Assembly (NCBI RefSeq): GCF_000144625.1
Contig: NC_014376.1
Location: 4,550,501 to 4,614,500, forward strand
Reading direction: 5' to 3'
Length of the DNA stretch: 64,000 nt
Origin: [Clostridium] saccharolyticum WM1
GTDB lineage: Bacteria; Bacillota; Clostridia; Lachnospirales; Lachnospiraceae
Shown here: piece by piece, positions 45,687-54,905 of the stretch
How the letters are laid out: each line of letters opens with the position of its first letter
How positions within the stretch are numbered: position 1 is the stretch's first letter
The notes under the pieces: generated by a model
Databases searched by the model: none
What the model saw: the letters and a program-made list of their open reading frames with translations, nothing else
What the model was told of the DNA's origin: nothing
Position numbers and translations under genes: made by a program

Positions 45687-47073
45687 CCTTTACCGCCTTT
45701 CCGGCACGGCGGAACGCCCGGCCGATTTCCACGCTGTCGGTTTCCTCATAAACAGTTTCTTTCTGACCTCCTAAAGTGATGCTCCTAAGGTACATATCCC
45801 GTAAATTATGATTGCTCTTTATATTCTGCAGACGGATATACCGGTTGGAGGAATTGGCTGTGGAAAAAACAATGCTGTTTTTGTTGATCATTTCCAGCGC
45901 ACGCAGGTTATGTGATGTGAAAATCAACTGTCCCCTTGCCCCTTTTTCAAACACGGAAAGAAGTTCCCCTAAAAGGTATTCATAAACACCCGAATCCAGT
46001 TCATCAATAATCAGACACATGGAAGCGTTGTTATAAACACACATAAGGGCATTTAAAACAGAAATGATCTTAAGAATCCCTTCTGACTCATAGTTTAAGG
46101 GGATTATGGTCTCTCCCCTCTTAGAAATCAATTCCACTCTGTACCCGGTTTCTCCCCGCTCAGAAAGCTGCTCTCCAAAATCATGGATCCCTATGGAAAG
46201 GCCGGGGATTATGGTGTCAAGGACCACATTCATTTCCTCAATGATCTGCCGGGCTATTGTAAAATGCTCTTTGCTGATGACGGAAGGCTCATCCAGCCTG
46301 ATGAGCAAATCTCCCTTTGCAACCCTTTCCCCAAGGTCCAGGCGGAAAGTAAAAGGGATCATGAAATTCATGCTGATTGCCCCGGCATGGGCATTGGAAA
46401 TGACAAATAAATTCATGCCTGCATATTGATGAAGCGCTTCAATGAGGAAGGCATATTCCTCCGATGCACCCTTAGCGGCTGACAGAAATACCCCCCTGCC
46501 CTCCGGGCCGAAGATAAAAGAAACCAGGTCTTTCCGGGCCATCTTTTTTGCAACGGTCAAATTGACCTTATTTTCATCATTTTCCCGTATTAAATCTTCC
46601 AGCCGGTATTTTGGAGTAAAGATCCCCCCCTCAGAATGCAGTTCATAATCGATCAAGGTCTTTTTGCTTTCAAATTTTTCTCCGTTCCAGGCGGCCCCCC
46701 TTAGGATCTCCCGGGTAATTTCAAACTCGGTGCCGGTCACTCTCTTTAATTGAACAGAATATTCTGTCATGGTCTTTTTGCTGTCTGTCTGGATAATAAA
46801 CCGGACCATAATCGTACAGACATCTGCCTCTTTGGAAATGTAGTGGACCGCTTCCCGTGACAAAGGCCGCCCCGTCAGCAAAACCTGGACTAACCCCATT
46901 GCCTCGATCACGGCTGTTTTTCCCGAACCATTCTGGCCATATATGCCCAGAATATCAGCAGTTTTTGAAAAATAATCCCGTTTTCCGGCAGACGGCATTA
47001 CAATTTTTCCGTATTGGGTATTCTTAAATCCGCTTAATTCAATTTCACTTATGCGAACCGTATTCTGAACCAT
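45670..47073 (-). CDS. AAA-family ATPase of ABC/SMC-like type (defence-associated AAA_15/AAA_21)
   Basis: This 467-residue ATPase opens with RISEIELSGFKN and has Walker A GQNGSGKT at 46-53. A central insertion of about 250 residues follows. Near the C-terminus are NYESEGILKIISVLNAL (signature-like helix), Walker B CLIIDELDSGVYEYLL near 356 and the H-loop TSHN near 383. This Rad50/OLD-like layout is typical of single-chain ATPases paired with nucleases in phage-defence loci. The ATG at 47073 is chosen because the predicted promoter puts transcription start near 47094; a longer frame to 47151 would begin upstream of it. It is translationally coupled to the Toprim-like gene. Not an obvious transporter ATPase, as no permease is near. 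Confidence 0.82.
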   Translation of the reverse strand: MVQNTVRISEIELSGFKNTQYGKIVMPSAGKRDYFSKTADILGIYGQNGSGKTAVIEAMGLVQVLLTGRPLSREAVHYISKEADVCTIMVRFIIQTDSKKTMTEYSVQLKRVTGTEFEITREILRGAAWNGEKFESKKTLIDYELHSEGGIFTPKYRLEDLIRENDENKVNLTVAKKMARKDLVSFIFGPEGRGVFLSAAKGASEEYAFLIEALHQYAGMNLFVISNAHAGAISMNFMIPFTFRLDLGERVAKGDLLIRLDEPSVISKEHFTIARQIIEEMNVVLDTIIPGLSIGIHDFGEQLSERGETGYRVELISKRGETIIPLNYESEGILKIISVLNALMCVYNNASMCLIIDELDSGVYEYLLGELLSVFEKGARGQLIFTSHNLRALEMINKNSIVFSTANSSNRYIRLQNIKSNHNLRDMYLRSITLGGQKETVYEETDSVEIGRAFRRAGKAVKDGNQN

Positions 47074-47100
47074 CGTTCCATCAACCCCTTTTCTGACTAC

Positions 47101-47128
47101 AGTATAGCATAACTCTTGAATGATACAA
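47101..47128 (-). promoter_or_regulatory. Predicted promoter of the AAA/Toprim pair
   Basis: On the minus strand TTGTAT (47128-47123), 16 bases and TATACT (47106-47101) lie just upstream of the AAA start, so the two genes form their own transcription unit. Confidence 0.55.
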
Positions 47129-47235
47129 ATACTTTTCAAGTAATGGTACATTTTGTTCCGATATTGAATAATTATACTCCAAATGAAGGAATATATTCAG
47201 AGAATCAAAAAGGATTCCACCCTCTCTGTGCTTTC

Positions 47236-47610
47236 TTATTCGCCGCCTTCGATTGTCACCACCACACGGTTTGGCAGGCAGACAATCAGTTCTCCGCTCT
47301 TATGGATCCTTCCAGTGCGGACACATACCTTATCCGGACAGGAAGCCTCCGTAATGCTGGCATAGCCATCCTTTATGACCAGGTGGTCCGTACCCCCAAG
47401 CCCATCAATGATCATGTCTGTGTCCTTATAAAGATCCAGTGCTGCCACAGTCTTTCCGTCTACGGTGACCACCACCTGCTCCGGTGCTTTTCTGTTTCCG
47501 GCATAAAATACTGCGGAAAGCAGACCTGCCGTCACCAGGATAGCGGCAATGAGAATCAGCTCTCTTCTTTGCTTGACAGTTAATTTTTTTAAATGTTCCA
47601 ATTCCGCCAC
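47236..47610 (-). CDS. NusG domain II-containing membrane-anchored protein
   Basis: This is a 124-residue protein: a membrane helix near 18-38 (LILIAAILVTAGLLSAVFYA) and an extracellular NusG domain II-like beta domain (EQVVVTVDGKTVAALDL, then ASCPDKVCVRTGRI). The paired Cys in CPDKVC are characteristic of this family. Such proteins are found beside flavin-based electron-transfer, Rnf-like and ApbE loci in Firmicutes; here it is divergent from the electron-transfer operon that starts at 47896. Function unknown; a link to that operon is inferred. Confidence 0.88.
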   Translation of the reverse strand: MAELEHLKKLTVKQRRELILIAAILVTAGLLSAVFYAGNRKAPEQVVVTVDGKTVAALDLYKDTDMIIDGLGGTDHLVIKDGYASITEASCPDKVCVRTGRIHKSGELIVCLPNRVVVTIEGGE

Positions 47611-47836
47611 CTCATATTTCTCTTAAGTTTCCTGAACCTTTATTATAACATGGCGGTCCTGTTTATAAAATAAGAAACTGGAAATAGATGTTCATAAGGA
47701 ATATGCTTTCATGCGGGTCAGAAATAAAGGAAAATATGAAAAATATGGAAAAACCTAGAAGACTCATAGGTAAAATTATTAAGAATAGGAAAAATTATCG
47801 TTTTTAGATAAAATTCTGGTAAAAACAATGCTAATA

Positions 47837-47845
47837 TGTTATAAT
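47837..47845 (+). promoter_or_regulatory. Extended -10 promoter of the electron-transfer operon
   Basis: TGT followed directly by TATAAT (TGnTATAAT, 47837-47845) lies about 50 bases before the ribosome site of the Ndh2-like gene; no good -35 box is present, as is usual for extended -10 promoters. The spacer between the NusG-II and Ndh2 genes is otherwise AT-rich and empty. Confidence 0.5.
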
Positions 47846-47895
47846 AATGTCAAAGTGGCAATTTGTGAGCCGCTATCATACAAGGAGGGGAAGAC

Positions 47896-49914
47896 TTGAA
47901 GAAAATAGTAGTGCTAGGTGCCGGTTATGCCGGTATTTTAACTGCCAAAAAACTGGAAAAAAAATTCCGTAAATTGAAGATGGACCATGAAGTAAGCATC
48001 TCCATCATCGACAGGCATCCATTCCATACCATGCTCACTGAACTTCACGAGGTGGCCGCTGGAAGAGTTGAGGAAGACAGTATCCGCATCAGCTTAAAGA
48101 AAGTATTTGCAGGCAGGAATGTGGAGATCATCACAGACACCATCAGCCAGATATCCATTGAGGAGAAAAAACTGACGGGAAGCCAGGGCGAATATGATTA
48201 TGACTATCTGGTTCTGGCCGCCGGGTCCAAACCTACCTTTTTCGGTGTGGAAGGCGCAGAGGAATATTCTTATAAGCTTTGGTCCTATGAAGATGCTATG
48301 TTATTAAAGGAACGGATCCATGAAATGTTCCGCAACGCAGCCTGTGAGCCGGATGAGAAGGAAAAACGCCGCCTTTTGACTTTTTATGTAGTTGGAGCCG
48401 GTTTTACCGGTGTGGAGATGGCGGGAGAACTGGCAGAATATGTACCCTTCCTGTGCGAAGAGTATGAAATAGATCCGTCTCTTGTTTCCATGCATGACGT
48501 GGATATATTAAAGAGAACAGTACCCATTCTTCCGGAGAAGCTGTCCGGTAAAGTAGAACGGCGCCTGGAAAAGATGGGCGTAACGGTAATGATGGAAACC
48601 GGCGTGACGGCTATTGGCAAGGATTACATCGAGTTGAATCAAAACGGCAGGAAGAACCAGTATCCGGCCGGGACGGTGATCTGGACAGCCGGTATCGAAA
48701 GCGCAGATATCACCGGGGAAGCGGCAAAAACCCTGGAATCCGTCGGACGCGGAAGAATCCAGGTTGATTCTTACCTTCGGGCCAAGGATCATGAAGAAGT
48801 TTATGTGGTAGGCGACAACATGATGTATGTTCCCCAGGGGGAGAAAGATCCTGTTCCCCAGATGGTGGAAAACTGTGAGCAGAGCGCGGATACCGCTGCC
48901 CGCAATATGGTATGCGCCATTACGGGTACAGGTGCTATGGAGGAGTATCATCCATCCTTCCACGGTGTTATGGTTTCTGTAGGCGGCCGTTATGGAGTCG
49001 CAAGGGTAGGCCTTCCCAGCCATATGTTCAATCTTTGTTCCTTCTTTGCCATGTTATCAAAGCATTTTATTAATGTGGTTTATTTTATCCAGGTACTGGG
49101 CTGGAATAAGGTTTGGAGCTATGTATGCCATGAATTCTTTACCATTCGCAACCGCAGAAGCTTTCTGGGCGGGCATTTCTCCAACAGGACCCCAAGCTTC
49201 CTGCTGGCCCCTCTTCGGGTGTGGCTGGGTGCTGTATGGGTGTTTGAAGGTGTTATGAAGATTGTGGAAGGCTGGATGGGCCAGCCTATGCTCAGCGGAT
49301 TCTTTGGAGGCGCCAATCAGTTTTTCAACAGCATCCTGGCTCCCTACGGAATCACAGGCATCGGCGGAGCTGCTCCTTCTGCAGATGCAGTTGCCAGCGC
49401 AACCTCTGCTGCGGCTGACGCGGTTTCCAGTGCCACCGGAGCTGCAGCCGGTGCAGTATCTGCGGGTGTGCCTGTTTTCTCCTATCATATTTTAGGAATC
49501 ATTGACGCTACCCTTGTCAGCTCTGTAGGCTTATCCCATGCTACTTTGTCTGATTATGCCTTTAAACTGGACTTTGCACCTATGAACTGGTTTGTAAACA
49601 ATGTCATCCTGCCTAACGGCGGACTGCAGCTTTTCATGCAGCGGGGGATCGTGATTGCAGAGATCCTCATCGGCCTTGCTTTGATGGCAGGTTTATTCAA
49701 TTTCCTTTCCTCCGGTGTGTCCCTGGTGCTTCAGTTTATGTTCGTCTGTACCACCGGTCTTTACTTAAACACGTTCTGGATGATTTTCGCCGGCATTGCA
49801 GTCTTAATCGGCGGCGGCAGAACCTTTGGTCTTGATTATTATGTCATGCCCTGGCTTAAGAAAAAATGGAGAAAACTTCCCTTTATAAGGAAGTGGTATT
49901 TATACAATGACTAA
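47896..49914 (+). CDS. Type II NADH dehydrogenase (Ndh2-like) with C-terminal membrane extension
   Basis: This 672-residue flavoenzyme should oxidise NADH and reduce a membrane quinone. The FAD motif VVLGAGYAG is at 4-12, the NADH motif VVGAGFTGVEMAG near 165, and VYVVGDNMM near 305 marks the second FAD segment. After about 400 a second part begins that ordinary Ndh2 (about 400-430 residues) lacks: several membrane helices (WLGAVWVFEGVMKIVEGW; IAEILIGLALMAGLFNFL) resembling DoxX, split by an Ala/Ser-rich loop. Ndh2 of the Listeria electron-transfer locus has a comparable extension. TTG start, with AAGGAGGGG upstream. It is the first gene of the operon and overlaps the next by eight bases. Confidence 0.9.
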   Translation: MKKIVVLGAGYAGILTAKKLEKKFRKLKMDHEVSISIIDRHPFHTMLTELHEVAAGRVEEDSIRISLKKVFAGRNVEIITDTISQISIEEKKLTGSQGEYDYDYLVLAAGSKPTFFGVEGAEEYSYKLWSYEDAMLLKERIHEMFRNAACEPDEKEKRRLLTFYVVGAGFTGVEMAGELAEYVPFLCEEYEIDPSLVSMHDVDILKRTVPILPEKLSGKVERRLEKMGVTVMMETGVTAIGKDYIELNQNGRKNQYPAGTVIWTAGIESADITGEAAKTLESVGRGRIQVDSYLRAKDHEEVYVVGDNMMYVPQGEKDPVPQMVENCEQSADTAARNMVCAITGTGAMEEYHPSFHGVMVSVGGRYGVARVGLPSHMFNLCSFFAMLSKHFINVVYFIQVLGWNKVWSYVCHEFFTIRNRRSFLGGHFSNRTPSFLLAPLRVWLGAVWVFEGVMKIVEGWMGQPMLSGFFGGANQFFNSILAPYGITGIGGAAPSADAVASATSAAADAVSSATGAAAGAVSAGVPVFSYHILGIIDATLVSSVGLSHATLSDYAFKLDFAPMNWFVNNVILPNGGLQLFMQRGIVIAEILIGLALMAGLFNFLSSGVSLVLQFMFVCTTGLYLNTFWMIFAGIAVLIGGGRTFGLDYYVMPWLKKKWRKLPFIRKWYLYND

Positions 49915-50893
49915 TAGAGAATTGTTGGAGGATTCCGTCGGGCTGCGGTATGATTTTGAAGAGGCATTTCATTTGATGGCAGTGACTGTGGAGAAGCATT
50001 TAGCTTCCGCCCCTCCAGTCATCAGGAACTACACGGCCCATCTGGCGAAATCCACAGGCAAATTCATCCGTGCCTACGGTCTGATGGCCTGTTCCATGGA
50101 TGAGGAAGATAAAGTCCCGGCGGACGCCGTCACTTTGGCATCTGCGGTAGAACTGCTGCATCTGGCTACCCTGGTTCATGACGATGTGATCGATGACGCT
50201 GATACAAGGCGGGGAATTGAAACGCTTCAAAAGAGATTCGGAAAAAAAGCTGCTGTCATCTGCGGAGATTACCTGTTGTCTCTGGCGTTGAAACTGGCGT
50301 CTTCCATTCCTCAGAAAAACCAATATGAGGCATTGGATATGCCAAATTACCTGTGCAGGATCTGCATGGGTGAACTACGTCAGGAAATTAACAACGGGAA
50401 CCTGGATTTGTCGGTTTACCGGTATTTAAGCATCATCAAGGGAAAGACTGCGGCTCTTTTTGAAGCCTCTTTTCACGGCGGCGCCATGCTTTCCACAAAA
50501 GATGAGAGAAAACTCCGCATGTACCGGAAGGCTGGAAACGATGTGGGCATGATTTTCCAGCTTATGGATGACTGCATCGATTATGAGATGGAGGAGACGG
50601 AAGCCAAGAAAAATGTCCGCTCCGATTATGAAGAAGGAGTCGTTACCCTTCCTCTCATCCATGCGATGAATCAGGATGAGAGTTTTTCCGGCCAGGTTAA
50701 AAATGGCCTTGTTTCCGCCAAGGAGCTTTATACCAAAGTTTTAGAAGCCGGAGGAACTGCTTATACAAAAGCCGTTGCCGGCAGATACTATGGAAAAGCT
50801 TCAAACACCATCGGCAATCTGGGATTATCCGAAGCCAAAAAGGCTCGAATCATGACCGTGGTGGATAAATCTTATTATGGTATTAAAAAATAA
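49907..50893 (+). CDS. Polyprenyl (heptaprenyl-type) diphosphate synthase
   Basis: This 328-residue trans-prenyltransferase builds the isoprenoid side chain of a quinone from IPP and FPP. The first Asp-rich motif is VHDDVIDDADTRRG near 83-96 and the second is FQLMDDCIDYE near 217. It overlaps the Ndh2-like gene by eight bases and is followed by the FMN-binding lipoprotein, the position of dmkB in the Listeria electron-transfer locus. Chain length cannot be read reliably from the sequence. Confidence 0.93.
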   Translation: MTNRELLEDSVGLRYDFEEAFHLMAVTVEKHLASAPPVIRNYTAHLAKSTGKFIRAYGLMACSMDEEDKVPADAVTLASAVELLHLATLVHDDVIDDADTRRGIETLQKRFGKKAAVICGDYLLSLALKLASSIPQKNQYEALDMPNYLCRICMGELRQEINNGNLDLSVYRYLSIIKGKTAALFEASFHGGAMLSTKDERKLRMYRKAGNDVGMIFQLMDDCIDYEMEETEAKKNVRSDYEEGVVTLPLIHAMNQDESFSGQVKNGLVSAKELYTKVLEAGGTAYTKAVAGRYYGKASNTIGNLGLSEAKKARIMTVVDKSYYGIKK

Positions 50894-50928
50894 TACAATA
50901 GAAAGCAACATAAGGAGGAGTAATTTCT

Positions 50929-52044
50929 ATGAAAAAACGAGTATTAGCTTTAGGATGCGGCCTCATGGCAGCAGCCTCCATTCTGGCAGGGTGTTCTTCC
51001 AATTTAAAGCAGACACCGACAACTGCAGCACCGACAGAAGCTGCAACTACTGCCGCACCGGACACTCAGGCAGAAACCACCACAGAAGCTGCAAAGGCTG
51101 AGGCTGCAGGCGGCGCCCTGTCTACGGGTTATGCAGTACTTTCTTCCATCGGTAAATCTACGGATGCAGGCGAAAAAGATGGCCTTGCTGAAGTAGATAC
51201 CATGTTTGCAGCCGTACTGGTCGACGAAAGCGGAAAGATCGTAGACTGTAAGATTGATTCCATTCAGACCAAGGTAAACTTCTCCAAGGAAGGGAAACTA
51301 CTTACAGATCTTGGTACTGTCGTTGAATCCAAAAATGAACTGGGAGAGAAATACGGCATGAAAAAAGCTTCCGGTATCAGCAAGGAATGGAATGAGCAGG
51401 CTGCCGGCTTTGCCAAGTATGTCATCGGAAAAACAGCTGATGAAGTTAAGGGAATCGCTGTTTCTTCTGAGGGCCTTGCAGACGATGCAGACTTAAAGGC
51501 TACCATCACCGTTCATATCGGAGACTTTATTAATGTTGTTGATCAGGCTGTTGCTAATGCCAAGAGCGCTGGCGCTGCAGAAGGCGACAAACTGGGCTAT
51601 GGCATCGTAACCGGTATCAGAAAGTCCAAAGATGCAGCCGCAGATGCTGACGGTGTCGCACAGGCTTATTCTACCTACACCATTGCCACCTTTGGCGCAG
51701 ACGGAAAAATCACAAGCTGTGTTCTGGACGCTTCTCAGGTCAATGTAAACTTCAATGCTGCCGGCAAGATCACCAGCGACTTAAAGTCCACTGATTTTAA
51801 GACCAAGGATCAGCTGGGTGATGCCTATGGCATGAAAAAAGCTTCCGGTATCGGAAAAGAATGGAATGAGCAGGCTGCCAGCTTCGCAGATTATGCAGTT
51901 GGCAAGACCGCCAGTGAGATTACAGGACTTGCAATTGATGAAAAAGAAGGTGCACCAACAGATGCCGATTTAAAGGCCAGCGTTACCGTTGGTATTGGTG
52001 ATTTCCAGACTGGTATCTCCAAGGCAGAAGCAAATGCAAAATAA
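50929..52044 (+). CDS. Tandem FMN-binding lipoprotein (PplA-like)
   Basis: This is an extracellular lipoprotein of 371 residues, lipobox ILAGC with Cys22, a Thr/Ala-rich linker to about 60 and two homologous FMN-binding domains (62-207 and 215-371). Each repeat shows a GYA/GYG start, VNF region, YGMKKASGI, EWNEQA and a final DADLKA(T/S)(V/I)TV segment. The last residue of that motif (Thr192, Ser351) is the likely site of covalent FMN attachment by ApbE, although the motif departs from the usual (S/T)GAT form. In Listeria PplA carries electrons from membrane quinol to extracellular acceptors. AAGGAGG lies upstream of the ATG. It is followed by apbE with an 11-base overlap. Confidence 0.88.
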   Translation: MKKRVLALGCGLMAAASILAGCSSNLKQTPTTAAPTEAATTAAPDTQAETTTEAAKAEAAGGALSTGYAVLSSIGKSTDAGEKDGLAEVDTMFAAVLVDESGKIVDCKIDSIQTKVNFSKEGKLLTDLGTVVESKNELGEKYGMKKASGISKEWNEQAAGFAKYVIGKTADEVKGIAVSSEGLADDADLKATITVHIGDFINVVDQAVANAKSAGAAEGDKLGYGIVTGIRKSKDAAADADGVAQAYSTYTIATFGADGKITSCVLDASQVNVNFNAAGKITSDLKSTDFKTKDQLGDAYGMKKASGIGKEWNEQAASFADYAVGKTASEITGLAIDEKEGAPTDADLKASVTVGIGDFQTGISKAEANAK

Positions 52045-53107
52045 AAAAGCAGCAAAATTTATTATAATTGCCGGAACTCTGGCAGCGCTTACTATGGCGG
52101 CGGTGAATACCGCCGCCATAGGAGCAAAAAAGGAACAAAAATACCACGCCGAATTTTTGAATCTCTTCGATACCGTCACACAGATTGTAGGATATGCCAA
52201 AAATAAAGAGGAATTTACTGAACTTGCTACGGAAGTACATGACGAGCTGGAAACGTACCACAAACTGTATGACATCTATCATGATTATGAAGGGATACCC
52301 AATATTAAGACCATCAATGATAATGCCGGCAAAGGCCCTGTAAAGGTGGACCCGAAGATCATACAAATGCTGAGCCTGGCCAGGGAAGCCTATGAAAAAA
52401 CAGACGGTAAGGTGAATGTGGCCATGGGAAGTGTTCTTTCCATCTGGCATGACTACCGTACCGCAGGCTTAGAAACTCCGGAAACAGCTCAGGTTCCCCC
52501 TATGGATGAGCTGAAAGCGGCCGCCCTGCATACGGATTTTTCAAAGGTAATTATCGATGAAGAAGCTTCTACCGTATATCTGGAAGACCCTGATATGAGG
52601 CTGGACGTGGGATCCATAGCAAAAGGCTATGCCACAGAGCAGGTTGCAGAATTTCTGGAAGCAAAAGGGACCGATCATATTCTTCTCAGCGTAGGAGGCA
52701 ATATCCGCGCCATTGGGAAGCGTGCAGACGGAAAGCCTTGGAAACTGGATATTCAGAACCCGGATACTGACAGCGAAAAAACCGCCATCGACACGTTGGG
52801 TCTGGACGGGCTTTCACTTGTCAGCAGCGGTGATTATGAAAGATACTATGTGGTAGACGGGGTAAAATACCATCATATCATTGATGCAGATACACTGATG
52901 CCTGCGGCATACTTCCGGGCGGTCTCTATCGTTTGCAGGGATTCCGGCTGGGCGGATGCCCTTTCTACCGCCATATTTAACCTTCCCTATGAAAAGGGGC
53001 TGGCGCTGGTTGAACGCATGGATGATGTGGAAGCAATGTGGGTCATGCCGGATGACAGCATCCGGACAAGCAGCGGCTATGAGGCATACCGCAGCCATGA
53101 CCGCTGA
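52034..53107 (+). CDS. apbE: ApbE-type FAD:protein FMN transferase
   Basis: This extracytoplasmic enzyme links FMN from FAD to Thr/Ser of target proteins. It is 357 residues with an N-terminal hydrophobic anchor (FIIIAGTLAALTMAAVNTAA) and the family motifs FDTVTQI, DVGSIAKGYATEQ, SVGGNIRAIG and DALSTAIFNL. The ATG at 52034 overlaps the end of the FMN-binding lipoprotein gene by 11 bases, a coupling that argues strongly that this lipoprotein is its substrate. The longer frame from 51989 would run into that gene and has no ribosome site. Confidence 0.95.
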   Translation: MQNKKAAKFIIIAGTLAALTMAAVNTAAIGAKKEQKYHAEFLNLFDTVTQIVGYAKNKEEFTELATEVHDELETYHKLYDIYHDYEGIPNIKTINDNAGKGPVKVDPKIIQMLSLAREAYEKTDGKVNVAMGSVLSIWHDYRTAGLETPETAQVPPMDELKAAALHTDFSKVIIDEEASTVYLEDPDMRLDVGSIAKGYATEQVAEFLEAKGTDHILLSVGGNIRAIGKRADGKPWKLDIQNPDTDSEKTAIDTLGLDGLSLVSSGDYERYYVVDGVKYHHIIDADTLMPAAYFRAVSIVCRDSGWADALSTAIFNLPYEKGLALVERMDDVEAMWVMPDDSIRTSSGYEAYRSHDR

Positions 53108-53177
53108 TTTTACAAGCACCCTGCGGGTATCCCTGGATGCCCGAAGATCATGGGCAGATTAGAGGAAAGGTGGATAT

Positions 53178-54905
53178 ATGTCATATAGAGGACTGCAGGA
53201 TTTTATTCAAACATTGGAAACGAGAGGGGAGCTGACCCGTGTAAGGGCAAAGGTATCCCCTCTCTTTGAAATAACGGAGATCACTGACAGGGTCTGCAAA
53301 TCAGAAAATCCCGGCGGCAAAGCGCTTCTTTTTGAACATGTGGAAGGCTCCCCCTATCCGGTGCTGATGAACGCCTTCGGCACGGATGGCAGAATGGCCC
53401 TTTCCCTTGGAGCAGACAGCCTGGAGGATATTGCAGCAGACATCGATGCCTATTTGGATTTTGGAAACTATACGTCTGTTTCAAAGCTGATTTCCTTTGC
53501 ACCAAAGCTGCTGCGCCTGTTGTGCTGTTTCCCTATCCGAAGCAGTATTCACCTGCGGCGTCCAAGCTGCCAGCAGGTGATCGAGAGAGAACCGGATCTG
53601 GGGAAACTGCCGGTACTCCAGTGCTGGCCACTGGACGGAGGCCGTTTCTTTACTCTTCCTCTTGTCTTTACAAAATACCCTGACACAAAGCTTCAGAACA
53701 TCGGCATGTACCGGATGCAGGTACTGGATTCCAGGACCACGGCCATGCACTGGCAGAAGCACAAGGACGGAGCCGGCATTTACGAGGCATACCGTAAAAA
53801 AGGCTGTCCAATGCCCGTATCCGTTGTACTGGGAGGGGACCCGGCCATCACCTATGCTTCCACGGCACCTCTTCCGCCAAAACTGGATGAGATGATGCTG
53901 GCTGGATTTCTCAGGAAACGGCCGGTGAAAATGGTAAAATGCATTACCAACGATCTCTACGTGCCTGAGGATGCGGAATTTGTGCTGGAAGGCTATGTGG
54001 ATCCCCAGGAAGATCTGGTTTGGGAAGGACCTTTTGGGGATCATACGGGTTATTATTCCCTGGCGGACTGGTATCCTAAATTTCATGTCACAACCATCAC
54101 CCGCAAAAAGCATCCGGTTTATCCTGCCACTGTGGTTGGTAAGCCACCTATGGAAGACTGCTATATGGCAAAGGCTACGGAACGAATTTTCCTTCCTATT
54201 TTAAAAATGGTAATTCCTGAGCTGCGGGATATCCATCTACCCTTTGAAGGAGTCTTCCATAACTGCGCAGTGGTATCCGTAAAACCTTCCTATCCTGGCG
54301 CTGCCAGGACCGTTATGAACGCTATCTGGGGTATGGGACAGATGAGGACCGCCAAGATGATCGTGGCAGTTGATGAAACCATTGATCCCAGTGATACGGC
54401 GGCAGTCTGGCGGGAGGTGTTGCGCTATGCCCATCCCGGAGAGGACTTTGTGGTCAGCAAAGGGCCATTGGATGCCTTAGATCACTCCTCTGATTACCCC
54501 TTGTACGGCGGACGGCTTGGCATTGATGCCACCAGCAAAGGGAAAGAAGCATTCCCCCAGGGCTCCATTTTCGTTCTGCCCCTCCATAAGGAACAGCCCT
54601 GGGAAGGAAGGCAAAAAGCCCTTGCTTTATTGGAAGAGAAAAAGGCTTCCCTCATAGTAGTTGTAGACGAGGATGTGGACCCCTCGGATCATTCCACCGT
54701 CATGTGGCGGGTGTTCAACAATATTGACGTTACCAGAGACATGTTTACTGCAGGCCGGCGGGCAGCTTTTGACGCCACAAGAAAAAGACTGGAGGAAGGA
54801 CTTTCCCGTCCCTGGCCCGAAGACATTGTGATGACGGATGAGGTCAGAAAAAAGGTATCAGAGAAATGGAGTACTTATGGGATCGATCATGATAAAAATA
54901 GTTAA
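53178..54905 (+). CDS. UbiD-family decarboxylase (menaquinone-type, MqnL-like)
   Basis: This 575-residue enzyme is a prenylated-FMN-dependent decarboxylase for an aromatic acid. It begins MSYRGLQDFIQTLETRGEL and contains SYPGAARTVMNAIWGMGQ and WRVFNNIDVTRD, typical of UbiD. It is longer than classical UbiD (about 490) and close to the variant in futalosine-type menaquinone synthesis, where it removes the carboxyl group of a prenylated naphthoate. GAAAGGTGG precedes the ATG. It overlaps the UbiA-like gene, and its cofactor maker UbiX is two genes downstream, so the three genes form a working set. Confidence 0.9.
   Translation: MSYRGLQDFIQTLETRGELTRVRAKVSPLFEITEITDRVCKSENPGGKALLFEHVEGSPYPVLMNAFGTDGRMALSLGADSLEDIAADIDAYLDFGNYTSVSKLISFAPKLLRLLCCFPIRSSIHLRRPSCQQVIEREPDLGKLPVLQCWPLDGGRFFTLPLVFTKYPDTKLQNIGMYRMQVLDSRTTAMHWQKHKDGAGIYEAYRKKGCPMPVSVVLGGDPAITYASTAPLPPKLDEMMLAGFLRKRPVKMVKCITNDLYVPEDAEFVLEGYVDPQEDLVWEGPFGDHTGYYSLADWYPKFHVTTITRKKHPVYPATVVGKPPMEDCYMAKATERIFLPILKMVIPELRDIHLPFEGVFHNCAVVSVKPSYPGAARTVMNAIWGMGQMRTAKMIVAVDETIDPSDTAAVWREVLRYAHPGEDFVVSKGPLDALDHSSDYPLYGGRLGIDATSKGKEAFPQGSIFVLPLHKEQPWEGRQKALALLEEKKASLIVVVDEDVDPSDHSTVMWRVFNNIDVTRDMFTAGRRAAFDATRKRLEEGLSRPWPEDIVMTDEVRKKVSEKWSTYGIDHDKNS

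Noticed and set aside
44967..47073. Naming the AAA/Toprim pair as PARIS, AbiL or Gabija
   Set aside because: Only short motifs are visible; the specific family cannot be decided without profile or structure searches.
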